This document shows positions 47,886 to 56,429 of a DNA stretch of 64,000 nt, one piece after another (position 1 is the stretch's first letter; every line of letters begins with the position of its first letter). The position numbers were made by a program, and so were the translations under genes. The stretch is taken from contig NZ_AP024169.1 in NCBI RefSeq assembly GCF_016591975.1, positions 1,350,001 to 1,414,000 of the forward strand, given 5' to 3'. The stretch comes from Anaeromicropila herbilytica. Lineage in GTDB: Bacteria; Bacillota; Clostridia; Lachnospirales; Lachnospiraceae. Below the pieces are notes generated by a model. It did not search any database. It saw nothing but the letters and a program-made list of their open reading frames with translations, and was not told where the DNA came from.

Positions 47886-50800
47886 ATGAATCTTAAAAAT
47901 ACGATGCATTTAACAGAGCAAACAAAGCAACATGAAAAAATAGACTTTTGGTTGAGTTTATTTCCAGAAAGATCTCAAACGGAAGTGGAAGACATCATCT
48001 ATAATATATCCGGATGTACCATAGAGTCTCTAGCAGAGAAAAGCCAATCTTACTCTTCGGAGAACATGGCTATTGAGATTCATAACCTTTTTTCACAAGT
48101 AGAATCTAGTACTGATAAAGAAATTGAAATAGAAATAATTGATAATATGCTAATTACATTATCAACAAATAATCATTGGGTGTATTTCTTTCAACCAGTG
48201 CTATTAAAACCGATTGTTACATTTATAAAAAAAGTTGAGAATTACAAATTGATTCAGAGTAAAGAGACTTTGCTTAAAGCAACGATTGAAAGTATCACTG
48301 CTAAGCTTACCGCCATGAGTTACAGAGTGCTAATCATCGAGATGAACACTGCCAAGCAGGAAGAATTGTTAAAGGGGAACACAAGCGACGACAGAGGAAG
48401 GTATTTTAATGATTATCTGTTAAAGAATAAAGATTATGTAAGTAAGATATATAACAGATATCCAGTACTATATCAAGAAATGACTCGAACTGTTGCATAT
48501 ACCCTTAGATACATGGAGGAAATATTAGATAATACAGAGAAAAATATAGCTGAAATTGAAAATAACCTAAATGACGGAAATACGTTAGGTAGTTTAAATA
48601 AAGTAATACTGGGAAATGGTGATACACATAATGAAGGAAAAATGGTGGCAACACTTATCTTTGAAAAAAAGACCATTATGTATAAACCTAGAAACTTCTC
48701 CATTGAGAAAAGCTTCGATGCATTTTTACAATGGGTAAATGGAAACGTAGCTGAGTTTTATCCATTAACAAGTTGCAAGCATTATAGTATAGAGAATGCA
48801 GGTTGGATGGAATTTATAGAGCATTCAGAATGCCAAAGTATGGAAGAGGTTACACAGTTCTATATAAAAATGGGTCAGTTATTATGTCTGTTATATTCCA
48901 TAAATTCAAAGGATTGTCATTGTGAAAATCTAATTGCCAGAGGAAATGAACCGATTTTAATTGACTTAGAAGCCATACTTCATACCGATGAATATAACAG
49001 TAAGAATGGCTTTGATTCTATAGAAGCCTATATCCACAGGAAAGTACAAAATTCTGTTGACGGTGTAATGATTTTACCATCCTTATTACAGAATTTTAAT
49101 ACCAATGATGTAATGGAAATTGGAGCTATTGGATCAGGAAGGCCTAAAAAGTCACCTTATAAAACGCAAATTATTAAAAACTTCGATTCAGATGAGATAA
49201 AGGTCGAATATGTCAATAAAGATATTGCGGATGCAGAAAATTATCCTTTATACAAGGGCAAGGCAGTGGGTGGAAATGGATACATTCAATATGTGAAGAA
49301 AGGTTTTATCAGAACCTATCAGTGGATATTAGCAAATAAAATTCAATATAAAAATATGGTTCGGGAAATATTTGAAAATGTAGAATGTCGTGTGATATAT
49401 AAGGCAACCAATGATTACACACAAGTGTTATCAACCAGTTATCATCCAGATTTATTGCATGATAATATGGATCGAAGATTCTATTTTCACAGAATTGGGT
49501 TGTTAATTAAAAAGAATGAGCCATTTATAGAAAAAGATATATATCAAACAGAAATAGAATCAATGTTAAAAGGAGATATTCCTTCTTTTCATATTATGTC
49601 AGACAGTAAGATAGCATACAACCATAAGAATCAGCCAGTTTTCTGTCATTATAAGAAAACAATTCTAGAGGAGATTATGGATAAAATTCAGGATATGGAT
49701 TTAGTTGACTTACAACGTCAGATATCCCTTATTAATATGAGCTATTATGGTTGTAAGATGGAAGTAGATATGCAAGATGATACAGGAACAAAGCTTTGTT
49801 ATAGTTCAGATAAAACATATGACTATTTACTTTTAGCGAAAGGATTAGGAGAGAAAATATTAAGTAGAAGTTTTACTTGTGATGTTGGCGGAAAGAAAGA
49901 GTATAGTTGGATTTGCTATAATGGCTTTGGCGATAATTATTACTCCATTAATCCAGTTGGATGGGATCTATATAAAGGAAATTCTGGTATTGCACTTCTA
50001 TTTGTACAAATGGCAGAAGCTACTAGTGAAAGCACATATTTAGAACGAGCAAAAGAGATTATGCATTCTGTAGAACGTCATATAGATACAGCAGGAAAAG
50101 CAGAAATTGATATGATGGGATTTGGTGCTTTTGCAGGTATATTCTCTTATATCATTGCTGCATTAAGTTTAATCAATAAAGGGGTATATCAAGAAGCTGA
50201 GACAACAGAAGTATTACAACGTATTGATCATATACTGAGTCTCAGTAAACAGAATCTTTTATATATTAAGAATCTTGACGTATTGTCCGGTCTAGCTGGT
50301 ATGTTAGGTGTATTGGTGCAATTGTATCATAGCTCTTTATATCACAAGAAGGATAAACTTAAGCAATTGACGGAGCGAATTGTGAATATAATCTATGATA
50401 ATGCAATTACTGTGGATACAAATATGTTAACGTGGACTCAAAATGGTGATATTGGCTATGCACATGGAAATGCAGGTATCATAAGTCAATTATCTAGAGT
50501 GAAAGGTATGATAGAAGATGAAAGAATTGATGAGATGATAGCAAAAGGACTTAAATATGAACGTGAGAAATGCTTTGATAAGTCATCGAACCGTTGGATA
50601 TTTAGAGAAAATACAAAGTATTATTCTTGGTGTAACGGCATCTGTGGATTACTACTTTCAAAAATAATACTGTATGAAGCAGGGTATGGAGAAGAAGCCC
50701 TCTCTACAGAAATAGATTTATTAATAGAACAGCTTAAGGAATGTGGATTAGGTTACGATTCTAGTATATGCCACGGTGATATGGGTACCATCTCTGTTTT

Positions 50801-51023
50801 ACGGTACGCTAGTAACTTTAAACATTCAGATACTATGCATGAAATGTGTAAAGCTACTCTTGATAGTTTGATAGAGAATTACTTGGTAAAACAGGAAGGG
50901 GATATTTATTATATGGAGGATTGGGGGCTTATGGTAGGTAAAACTGGCATCAGTCTAGGATTATTAGAGGAAAGTACCAATCAACAGATTATAGCAAATA
51001 TATTAGCCTTACAAACTTTATAG
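47886..51023 (+). CDS. lanM: Class II lanthipeptide synthetase LanM
   Basis: A 1045-aa bifunctional enzyme that dehydrates Ser/Thr of the precursors and cyclises them with Cys. The N-terminal dehydratase shows DDRGRYFNDYLLKNKDYVS (near residue 168), the KPRNFSIEKSFDAFLQW region and the kinase-like SKDCHCENLIARG/ILIDLEAI (near 340-360). The LanC-like cyclase starts near 690 (GNSGIALLF); its zinc ligands are in YSWCNGICG (near 918) and ICHGDMG (Cys and His near 961-962). Length is typical. AGAAAGGA precedes the ATG. It should modify all three precursors. Confidence 0.96.
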   Translation: MNLKNTMHLTEQTKQHEKIDFWLSLFPERSQTEVEDIIYNISGCTIESLAEKSQSYSSENMAIEIHNLFSQVESSTDKEIEIEIIDNMLITLSTNNHWVYFFQPVLLKPIVTFIKKVENYKLIQSKETLLKATIESITAKLTAMSYRVLIIEMNTAKQEELLKGNTSDDRGRYFNDYLLKNKDYVSKIYNRYPVLYQEMTRTVAYTLRYMEEILDNTEKNIAEIENNLNDGNTLGSLNKVILGNGDTHNEGKMVATLIFEKKTIMYKPRNFSIEKSFDAFLQWVNGNVAEFYPLTSCKHYSIENAGWMEFIEHSECQSMEEVTQFYIKMGQLLCLLYSINSKDCHCENLIARGNEPILIDLEAILHTDEYNSKNGFDSIEAYIHRKVQNSVDGVMILPSLLQNFNTNDVMEIGAIGSGRPKKSPYKTQIIKNFDSDEIKVEYVNKDIADAENYPLYKGKAVGGNGYIQYVKKGFIRTYQWILANKIQYKNMVREIFENVECRVIYKATNDYTQVLSTSYHPDLLHDNMDRRFYFHRIGLLIKKNEPFIEKDIYQTEIESMLKGDIPSFHIMSDSKIAYNHKNQPVFCHYKKTILEEIMDKIQDMDLVDLQRQISLINMSYYGCKMEVDMQDDTGTKLCYSSDKTYDYLLLAKGLGEKILSRSFTCDVGGKKEYSWICYNGFGDNYYSINPVGWDLYKGNSGIALLFVQMAEATSESTYLERAKEIMHSVERHIDTAGKAEIDMMGFGAFAGIFSYIIAALSLINKGVYQEAETTEVLQRIDHILSLSKQNLLYIKNLDVLSGLAGMLGVLVQLYHSSLYHKKDKLKQLTERIVNIIYDNAITVDTNMLTWTQNGDIGYAHGNAGIISQLSRVKGMIEDERIDEMIAKGLKYEREKCFDKSSNRWIFRENTKYYSWCNGICGLLLSKIILYEAGYGEEALSTEIDLLIEQLKECGLGYDSSICHGDMGTISVLRYASNFKHSDTMHEMCKATLDSLIENYLVKQEGDIYYMEDWGLMVGKTGISLGLLEESTNQQIIANILALQTL

Positions 51024-51044
51024 CTATAAAGAAAGGTGATAAAA

Positions 51045-51797
51045 ATGAGCGAAATTCTAAAAGTAACAGATATTTATAAACAATATGGAAGAAAGGATAA
51101 CATAACTCAGGCAATTGACGGAATATCATTTCAGGTGAACAAGGGTGAATTCGTGGGTATTATGGGACCATCAGGTTCAGGTAAGTCGACGTTACTAAAT
51201 TGTATTTCCACAATTGATACAATTACATCTGGTGAAATTAAAATTGATGGGAAAGACATTACCAGCTTACAGCCGAAAGAAGTAGCTGCATTTCGTAGAG
51301 AAAAATTAGGTTTTATCTTTCAACATTTTAATCTGCTGGATACGTTAACAGCCTACGAGAATATTTCCTTAGCTTTGTCTATAAAAAAAATACCAGTAAA
51401 AGATATGGAATGTAGAATTAATGAGATTGGCAAAACTCTTGGAATTGAAGGTGTATTGGAAAAATACCCATATCAGATGTCAGGAGGGCAGCAGCAAAGG
51501 GTATCCGCTGCAAGAGCAATTGTAAGTGAACCATCTCTGGTACTAGCAGATGAGCCAACAGGTGCCCTGGATTCCAAATCAGCTAAGATGCTTCTCTCTA
51601 ATCTAGAGACGATGAATCAGAAATTACAAGCAACTATATTGATGGTTACACATGATACCTATACAGCAAGTTATTGTAGACGAATCCTATTTATCAAGGA
51701 TGGTAAGATCTTCAAGGAAGTACTCCGTAAGGAAGAGACAAGAGAAGAATTTTATGAACGTATTCTGGGATACGTAGCCTTGCTTGGAGGTGAATAA
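51045..51797 (+). CDS. BceA-type ABC transporter ATPase
   Basis: A 250-aa ATPase. Walker A is GPSGSGKSTLLN (near residue 43), signature MSGGQQQRVSAARAI, Walker B LVLADEPTGALDSKS, switch His in VTHDTYTA: the LolD/BceA pattern. ATG 51045 has AAAGG about 8 bases upstream; GTG 51036 is less likely. Together with the large FtsX-type permease next to it, it probably gives immunity to the cell's own lanthipeptide or similar peptides, as BceAB-like systems do. It follows lanM by 21 bases. Confidence 0.92.
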   Translation: MSEILKVTDIYKQYGRKDNITQAIDGISFQVNKGEFVGIMGPSGSGKSTLLNCISTIDTITSGEIKIDGKDITSLQPKEVAAFRREKLGFIFQHFNLLDTLTAYENISLALSIKKIPVKDMECRINEIGKTLGIEGVLEKYPYQMSGGQQQRVSAARAIVSEPSLVLADEPTGALDSKSAKMLLSNLETMNQKLQATILMVTHDTYTASYCRRILFIKDGKIFKEVLRKEETREEFYERILGYVALLGGE

Positions 51798-51798
51798 G

Positions 51799-51879
51799 TT
51801 GAAAAACAATAAAATATTTTTCAATATCTTGATTAATATGCGTGCCAAAGCAAGCAGAGAGGAGTTAGCATGTACTTAA
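51799..51879 (+). CDS. Possible 26-codon leader peptide
   Basis: A TTG start with GGAGG eight bases before it opens 26 codons (MKNNKIFFNILINMRAKASR...) that stop 8 bases inside the permease gene. It looks like the start of an FtsX-type permease, so it may be a relic or a coupling peptide for the next gene. Weak evidence. Confidence 0.3.
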   Translation: MKNNKIFFNILINMRAKASREELACT

Positions 51880-53894
51880 AAATTAGCTGGAATAATGTAA
51901 AAAAGAATTTTAAAGATTATGGTGTATATTTTTTAACCTTAATGATTGCAATTGCTTTGTTTTATGCTTTTAATTCTTTAGGTTCACAAAGTGCTTTTGA
52001 AACTGCCACCAGTACTGCAACGAAGAATCTTTCCAAGCAATTGATTACAATGATGTCGGTTTTATCCAAGTTCGTAGCTGTTATCCTATCCTTTTTGATC
52101 ATATATGCAAATAACTTTTTACTAAAAAGACGAAAGAAGGAACTAGGAATCTATATGCTGCTAGGCATGGAAAACAGACGTATTTCAAGTATTTTTGTAA
52201 CCGAGATTATATTAGTTGGAATCATTTCTTTTCTAGCAGGAATTACAGTTGGAAGTGTGTTGTCACAGGGAATATCGATTCTTGCATTACGATTATTTGC
52301 ATTCGACTTGTCTTCTTATCAATTTTCTTTTTCCATGACTTCTTTGGGAAATACATTGATCGCTTTTGTAATTATTTTTGTACTTGTCATTCTTTTTAAT
52401 GTGCGAATGATTCGTAAAGTGAAATTGATTGATTTAATGAATGCAGGTAGAGTAAATGAGCAATTAAATATTAAAAGTATTAAAGTAATTGTTGGAATAT
52501 TCTTAGTTGGAATTGCAATGCTTTTTAGTGCCTTATGGTTGATATATAAAGGAAATGGGTTAAAGGCAGATTCTCCTGAATTTTTGATAAGTGCTGCCTT
52601 TGTTATATTGGGAACAGGGTGCCTGATCTATTCTTTTTTCACAGTATTTCTTTCACTACTAAAAAGAAATAGTAAGTGGTACTACAAAAATATTAATGTA
52701 TTTGTCTTACGTCAGATTAGCTCCAAAATTCAAACGAACTTTGTAACTATTACTGTAGTGTGTCTCTTGTTAACAGCAACTATGGTAATTGTCTCAACAG
52801 GTATGGGAATGGCATTTACCTTAAATAATAATGCTGATTCAGCAGCACCTTATGAAGTTAGTATCTATCAGGAGTTAGATAATCCTAAGGTTGTAAAAGG
52901 GCAGAGTATTACCGATTACCTACAGGAACACAAGATTAAGACAGATGATTACTTGGAGAAGAAATTAGAAATTCATATCATAGAGGATAAATCGTTACAG
53001 TACAATCAAGTTCTTCCAGATACCAGTCTTTTGTGGGATACGGATAAAGATTTACCACAGGAGAACATGCCAATCATGTCTATTTCTGATTACAATAAAA
53101 TTCTTGTAAGCCAGGGAAAAGATAAGATACAACTGAATGATGATCAATATATCTTTAATAGTTGTTATAAAGGTACGAAAGAACTACTTGCGAACTATCT
53201 TGGGAAAAAAGGTCATATAACTGTAGGAGACCAAACACTGACACCTGCAGAACTTAAGGTTCAGGAGGTTATTTACTATCTGTCTCCAGTTGGAGCAAAT
53301 GATAAGGGGACAATTATTGTCAGTGATCAGGTGGCAAAGGAGTTAACACCAACATTAGTCGTTCTTAATGCACATTTACAAAAAGGAGTAGAGCCAGAAA
53401 GCTTTGATAATCAAATACTGAAATTAATTGGTGGCTCAGACTGTCCTTACAAGTTTTTCACAAAGTCTATGTTAAATGTTATATATTATGGTGGATTTGC
53501 CTTGGTTGCTTTTGTGTGTTGTTATATGGGAATTGTATTTTTAATCATATCAGTTTCTATATTGGCTTTGCAACAATTAACAGAAACCGTAGATAACGTC
53601 TATCGTTATCAGATGCTAAAGAATCTAGGTGTGGATAAGGGAATGTGTAATAAGGCAATATTGAGGCAAATTGTAGTATATTTTGGTACACCTCTTTTGT
53701 TAGCTATCATTTATACTCTTGTGGGGTTACCCAAAATACTTAGCATGGTACGAAGAGGATTAGGGCTGCAGATTGGCTCAAATGTAGGATTTACCCTTGT
53801 ACTATTTCTAATTATTTATGGAAGTTATTTTGTAATCACTTATTTTAGTTGTCGTAGTATTTTAGGAGGTAACATTGCAATTGATAAAGAGTAG
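51870..53894 (+). CDS. BceB/FtsX-type permease
   Basis: A 674-aa permease. A first segment near the N-terminus is followed by three from about 60-180 (LSKFVAVILSFLIIYANNF, ILVGIISFLAGITVGSVLS), two near 205-265, one near 300, a large outside domain of about 220 residues (340-550) and three final segments: the ten-segment BceB layout. The FtsX core has KRRKKELGIYMLLGM. AGAGAGGAG precedes the ATG. It pairs with the ATPase upstream, for peptide sensing and immunity. No BceRS pair is adjacent; a nearby AgrA-like regulator may control it. Confidence 0.9.
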   Translation: MYLKISWNNVKKNFKDYGVYFLTLMIAIALFYAFNSLGSQSAFETATSTATKNLSKQLITMMSVLSKFVAVILSFLIIYANNFLLKRRKKELGIYMLLGMENRRISSIFVTEIILVGIISFLAGITVGSVLSQGISILALRLFAFDLSSYQFSFSMTSLGNTLIAFVIIFVLVILFNVRMIRKVKLIDLMNAGRVNEQLNIKSIKVIVGIFLVGIAMLFSALWLIYKGNGLKADSPEFLISAAFVILGTGCLIYSFFTVFLSLLKRNSKWYYKNINVFVLRQISSKIQTNFVTITVVCLLLTATMVIVSTGMGMAFTLNNNADSAAPYEVSIYQELDNPKVVKGQSITDYLQEHKIKTDDYLEKKLEIHIIEDKSLQYNQVLPDTSLLWDTDKDLPQENMPIMSISDYNKILVSQGKDKIQLNDDQYIFNSCYKGTKELLANYLGKKGHITVGDQTLTPAELKVQEVIYYLSPVGANDKGTIIVSDQVAKELTPTLVVLNAHLQKGVEPESFDNQILKLIGGSDCPYKFFTKSMLNVIYYGGFALVAFVCCYMGIVFLIISVSILALQQLTETVDNVYRYQMLKNLGVDKGMCNKAILRQIVVYFGTPLLLAIIYTLVGLPKILSMVRRGLGLQIGSNVGFTLVLFLIIYGSYFVITYFSCRSILGGNIAIDKE

Positions 53895-53909
53895 GAAAGG
53901 AGAAGGAAA

Positions 53910-54032
53910 ATGGGAAACTGGAATAATGTAATTCAAAGTGTTCAAGATACTTGGATACCACTCATTGTTATATTTGGTGTTACTATACTAGCGCTTTTCA
54001 TCGTTAAGTTTATCAGAAAGAAGAGCAAATAA
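53910..54032 (+). CDS. Small single-span membrane protein (40 aa)
   Basis: A 40-codon gene, ATG after AAAGGAGAAGG, 15 bases after the permease and 31 before LanT. It reads MGNWNNVIQSVQDTWIPLIVI, then a membrane segment, and ends in a basic tail KFIRKKSK. The segment and basic tail fit a single-span inner membrane protein with the tail inside. Such tiny proteins in lantibiotic clusters may be immunity proteins; no family is recognised. Confidence 0.65.
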   Translation: MGNWNNVIQSVQDTWIPLIVIFGVTILALFIVKFIRKKSK

Positions 54033-54063
54033 TGAAGTATTAAAGAGAGGGGGTGAGGTTAAT

Positions 54064-56217
54064 ATGAAGCATTCAAAACGTGTTCCTTATGTAGAACAAA
54101 TGCAGCAAACCGAATGTGGTTTGTGCTGTATTGCCATGATTTTAAAATATTATTACAGTAATGAAACACTGGGAGCAATTAGAGAAGAATTAGAGGTTGG
54201 AAGAGATGGCCTAGAACTTAAATTTATGGAGAGATATTTTAGATTAAAAGGGATGGATACAACGATTTTATCACTTAAGGCAGAAGAACTTTTGGAATTA
54301 AAACAACCCGTAATCCTCCTCTTAGAGAATGAGCAATATGCTATTTTGGAATCTATTAATCAAAAATATGCCATAGTGATTGATCCAGCTTATGGAAGAA
54401 TTAAGAAGAGTTATAAAGAGTTTATAACATCCTATCATGGAGATATTTTGAAGGTGACACCTAACTCATGTTTTATGCCTGTTAAAAGAAGAGGTTGGAT
54501 ATGGGGTGACTTATTAAAGCGAATTGGACAAAAAAAAGGAATATTTTTGCAGACGGCCATCATTTCTATTATCACATATGGTATTCAGCTTTTCCTACCA
54601 ATATTGATTGAAAATATGATAGATTTAACCTTAAAGCAAGAAGCGCAAATGAAGGTAAAATACTGTATTTACTTCATAGTATTTACCGTATTACTTTATG
54701 GATTTATGTCCTTTATCAGACAAAAAAGCGTCATATTGCTACAGATGGAGGTCGACAGACATTTAATCAAAAGTACGTTCACGAAATTAATGCAGTTACC
54801 CTATAAATACTTCGAAAGTAGAGCTAATGGTGACCTCTTGTTTCGCTTAAGTAGTTTGAACATTATTAGAGATCTGATTGCACAGCATATCATTAATGGG
54901 GTTATACAGCTAGGTTACGCCATTGTAATCATTACCTATTTAGCAAATAAATCTTATTTGCTTGCGATGGTTACCTTAGGTATCTTTGCATTAAACGGAT
55001 TTTTTATTGTACTAATACGACCACTCATTCTAAATGCCAATCAGCAGCAGATTATTGAGAATACAGCCTTACAGACGATGCAAACAGAAACGGTCTACGC
55101 GATGTTTGGTATTAAGACTGCAGGAATGGAAGAGGAAATCTTTGATGATTGGAATAAAACATACAAGAAAAGTATGAAGGCTTACCAAAAGAAAAATTTC
55201 ATTATGAATATTTACACTACAACAATAACCGTATTTCGTACGGTGGGACCATTTTTCATATTATTACTAGGATTAAAACTCAGTGTAACAGGTAATATGA
55301 CAGTTGGTGCAGTAGTAGCATGTTATTCACTTGCAAGCGTTTTTATTGGAACAAGTGTTTCTTTATTTAATATGTGGAACGATTTTGAACTTGCATCCTC
55401 CTATCTGGAACGTGTTAATGATATTACGGAGGCCAAAGAAGAAAAGAAACCTGAAAATGCATTAAATATTGATATAACAGGAAGCCTTGAATTTAGAAAT
55501 GTGTCATTTGCATATACCAATACCTCACAAAATGTGATTGAAAATATAAGCTTTACAATCAATAGAGGTGAAAAAGTTGCAATCGTGGGATCATCTGGAT
55601 CGGGTAAGAGTACCTTGACGAAACTGATGCTAGGATTATATGAACCAACTGCTGGGGATATTTTCTATGATGGTGTTAGTATATCAGAAGTGGATAAACG
55701 GCATTTAAGAAAGCAGTTAGGTGTAGTACCACAGGATATGACCTTATTCAATAAGACCATTTTAAAAAATATAATATTAGATAGTAGACAAGTAGATATG
55801 GAAGTAGTTAAAAATGCAGCAAACATTTCGCAAATAAGTGAAGAAATTGAGGAAATGCCAATGAAATATAATACCTTAATTTCGGATATGGGAATGAATC
55901 TTTCAGGAGGACAAAGGCAAAGGATTATACTTGCCAGAGCTGTTGTTAATAATCCAAAACTGATCATTCTGGATGAAGCAACTAGTTCACTGGACTCTAT
56001 AAATGAAAAGAAAGTATCCAAGTATTTTGAAGAGAATGGTAGTACCAGAATTGTAATAGCGCATAGAATGTCCACTATTATCGATGCAGACAAAATTCTG
56101 GTAATGGATAATGGTCAAATTGCTGAATGTGGTACACATGAAGAATTAATGGAGAAGAAAGAAATCTATTATACCTTATATCAAAGTCAAGGAAAGAATC
56201 AAGTCAAAACAGCCTAG
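54064..56217 (+). CDS. lanT1: LanT-type ABC transporter with C39 domain lacking catalytic His
   Basis: A 717-aa transporter of the SunT/LanT type. Residues 1-135 are a C39 peptidase-like domain: the nucleophile Cys is in QMQQTECGLCC, and the Asp is in VIDPAYGR. The usual catalytic His before VIL is Gln (residue 91, in NEQYAILE), where the paralogue at 56430 has His (EEHFVILE). Processing activity is therefore doubtful. Six membrane segments follow (about 165-430), then an ATPase with GSSGSGKST, LSGGQRQR, LIILDEAT and the AHRMST switch. AGAGGGGG precedes the ATG. Confidence 0.93.
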   Translation: MKHSKRVPYVEQMQQTECGLCCIAMILKYYYSNETLGAIREELEVGRDGLELKFMERYFRLKGMDTTILSLKAEELLELKQPVILLLENEQYAILESINQKYAIVIDPAYGRIKKSYKEFITSYHGDILKVTPNSCFMPVKRRGWIWGDLLKRIGQKKGIFLQTAIISIITYGIQLFLPILIENMIDLTLKQEAQMKVKYCIYFIVFTVLLYGFMSFIRQKSVILLQMEVDRHLIKSTFTKLMQLPYKYFESRANGDLLFRLSSLNIIRDLIAQHIINGVIQLGYAIVIITYLANKSYLLAMVTLGIFALNGFFIVLIRPLILNANQQQIIENTALQTMQTETVYAMFGIKTAGMEEEIFDDWNKTYKKSMKAYQKKNFIMNIYTTTITVFRTVGPFFILLLGLKLSVTGNMTVGAVVACYSLASVFIGTSVSLFNMWNDFELASSYLERVNDITEAKEEKKPENALNIDITGSLEFRNVSFAYTNTSQNVIENISFTINRGEKVAIVGSSGSGKSTLTKLMLGLYEPTAGDIFYDGVSISEVDKRHLRKQLGVVPQDMTLFNKTILKNIILDSRQVDMEVVKNAANISQISEEIEEMPMKYNTLISDMGMNLSGGQRQRIILARAVVNNPKLIILDEATSSLDSINEKKVSKYFEENGSTRIVIAHRMSTIIDADKILVMDNGQIAECGTHEELMEKKEIYYTLYQSQGKNQVKTA

Positions 56218-56231
56218 TAAGGGGGGATATT

Positions 56232-56417
56232 ATGTTAGAAAAATTGAAGAAAAAAGCAGATAGCAAACAGTATCAGATTACCCAGTTATCGGTTCAAGAA
56301 GCAGATGGAATTGTAGCAACAGGATTTCATAACACAAATATTGACTATATGAAAGAAAATTATAGTAGCCGCGTGAAAGAAACTAGATCCATCTTGTCAA
56401 AATTGCATATGAAGTAA
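56232..56417 (+). CDS. Small unknown protein between the two LanTs
   Basis: A 61-aa protein, with GGGGGG nine bases before the ATG, 14 bases after the first LanT gene and 12 before the second, so surely in the operon. It begins MLEKLKKKADSKQ, then QEADGIVATGFHNTNIDY and KENYSSRVKETRS. It has no Gly-Gly leader site, no Cys and no membrane segment. It does not look like a precursor; it may be a transporter partner or a regulator. Unknown. Confidence 0.68.
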   Translation: MLEKLKKKADSKQYQITQLSVQEADGIVATGFHNTNIDYMKENYSSRVKETRSILSKLHMK

Positions 56418-56429
56418 GGAGATGAGAAG

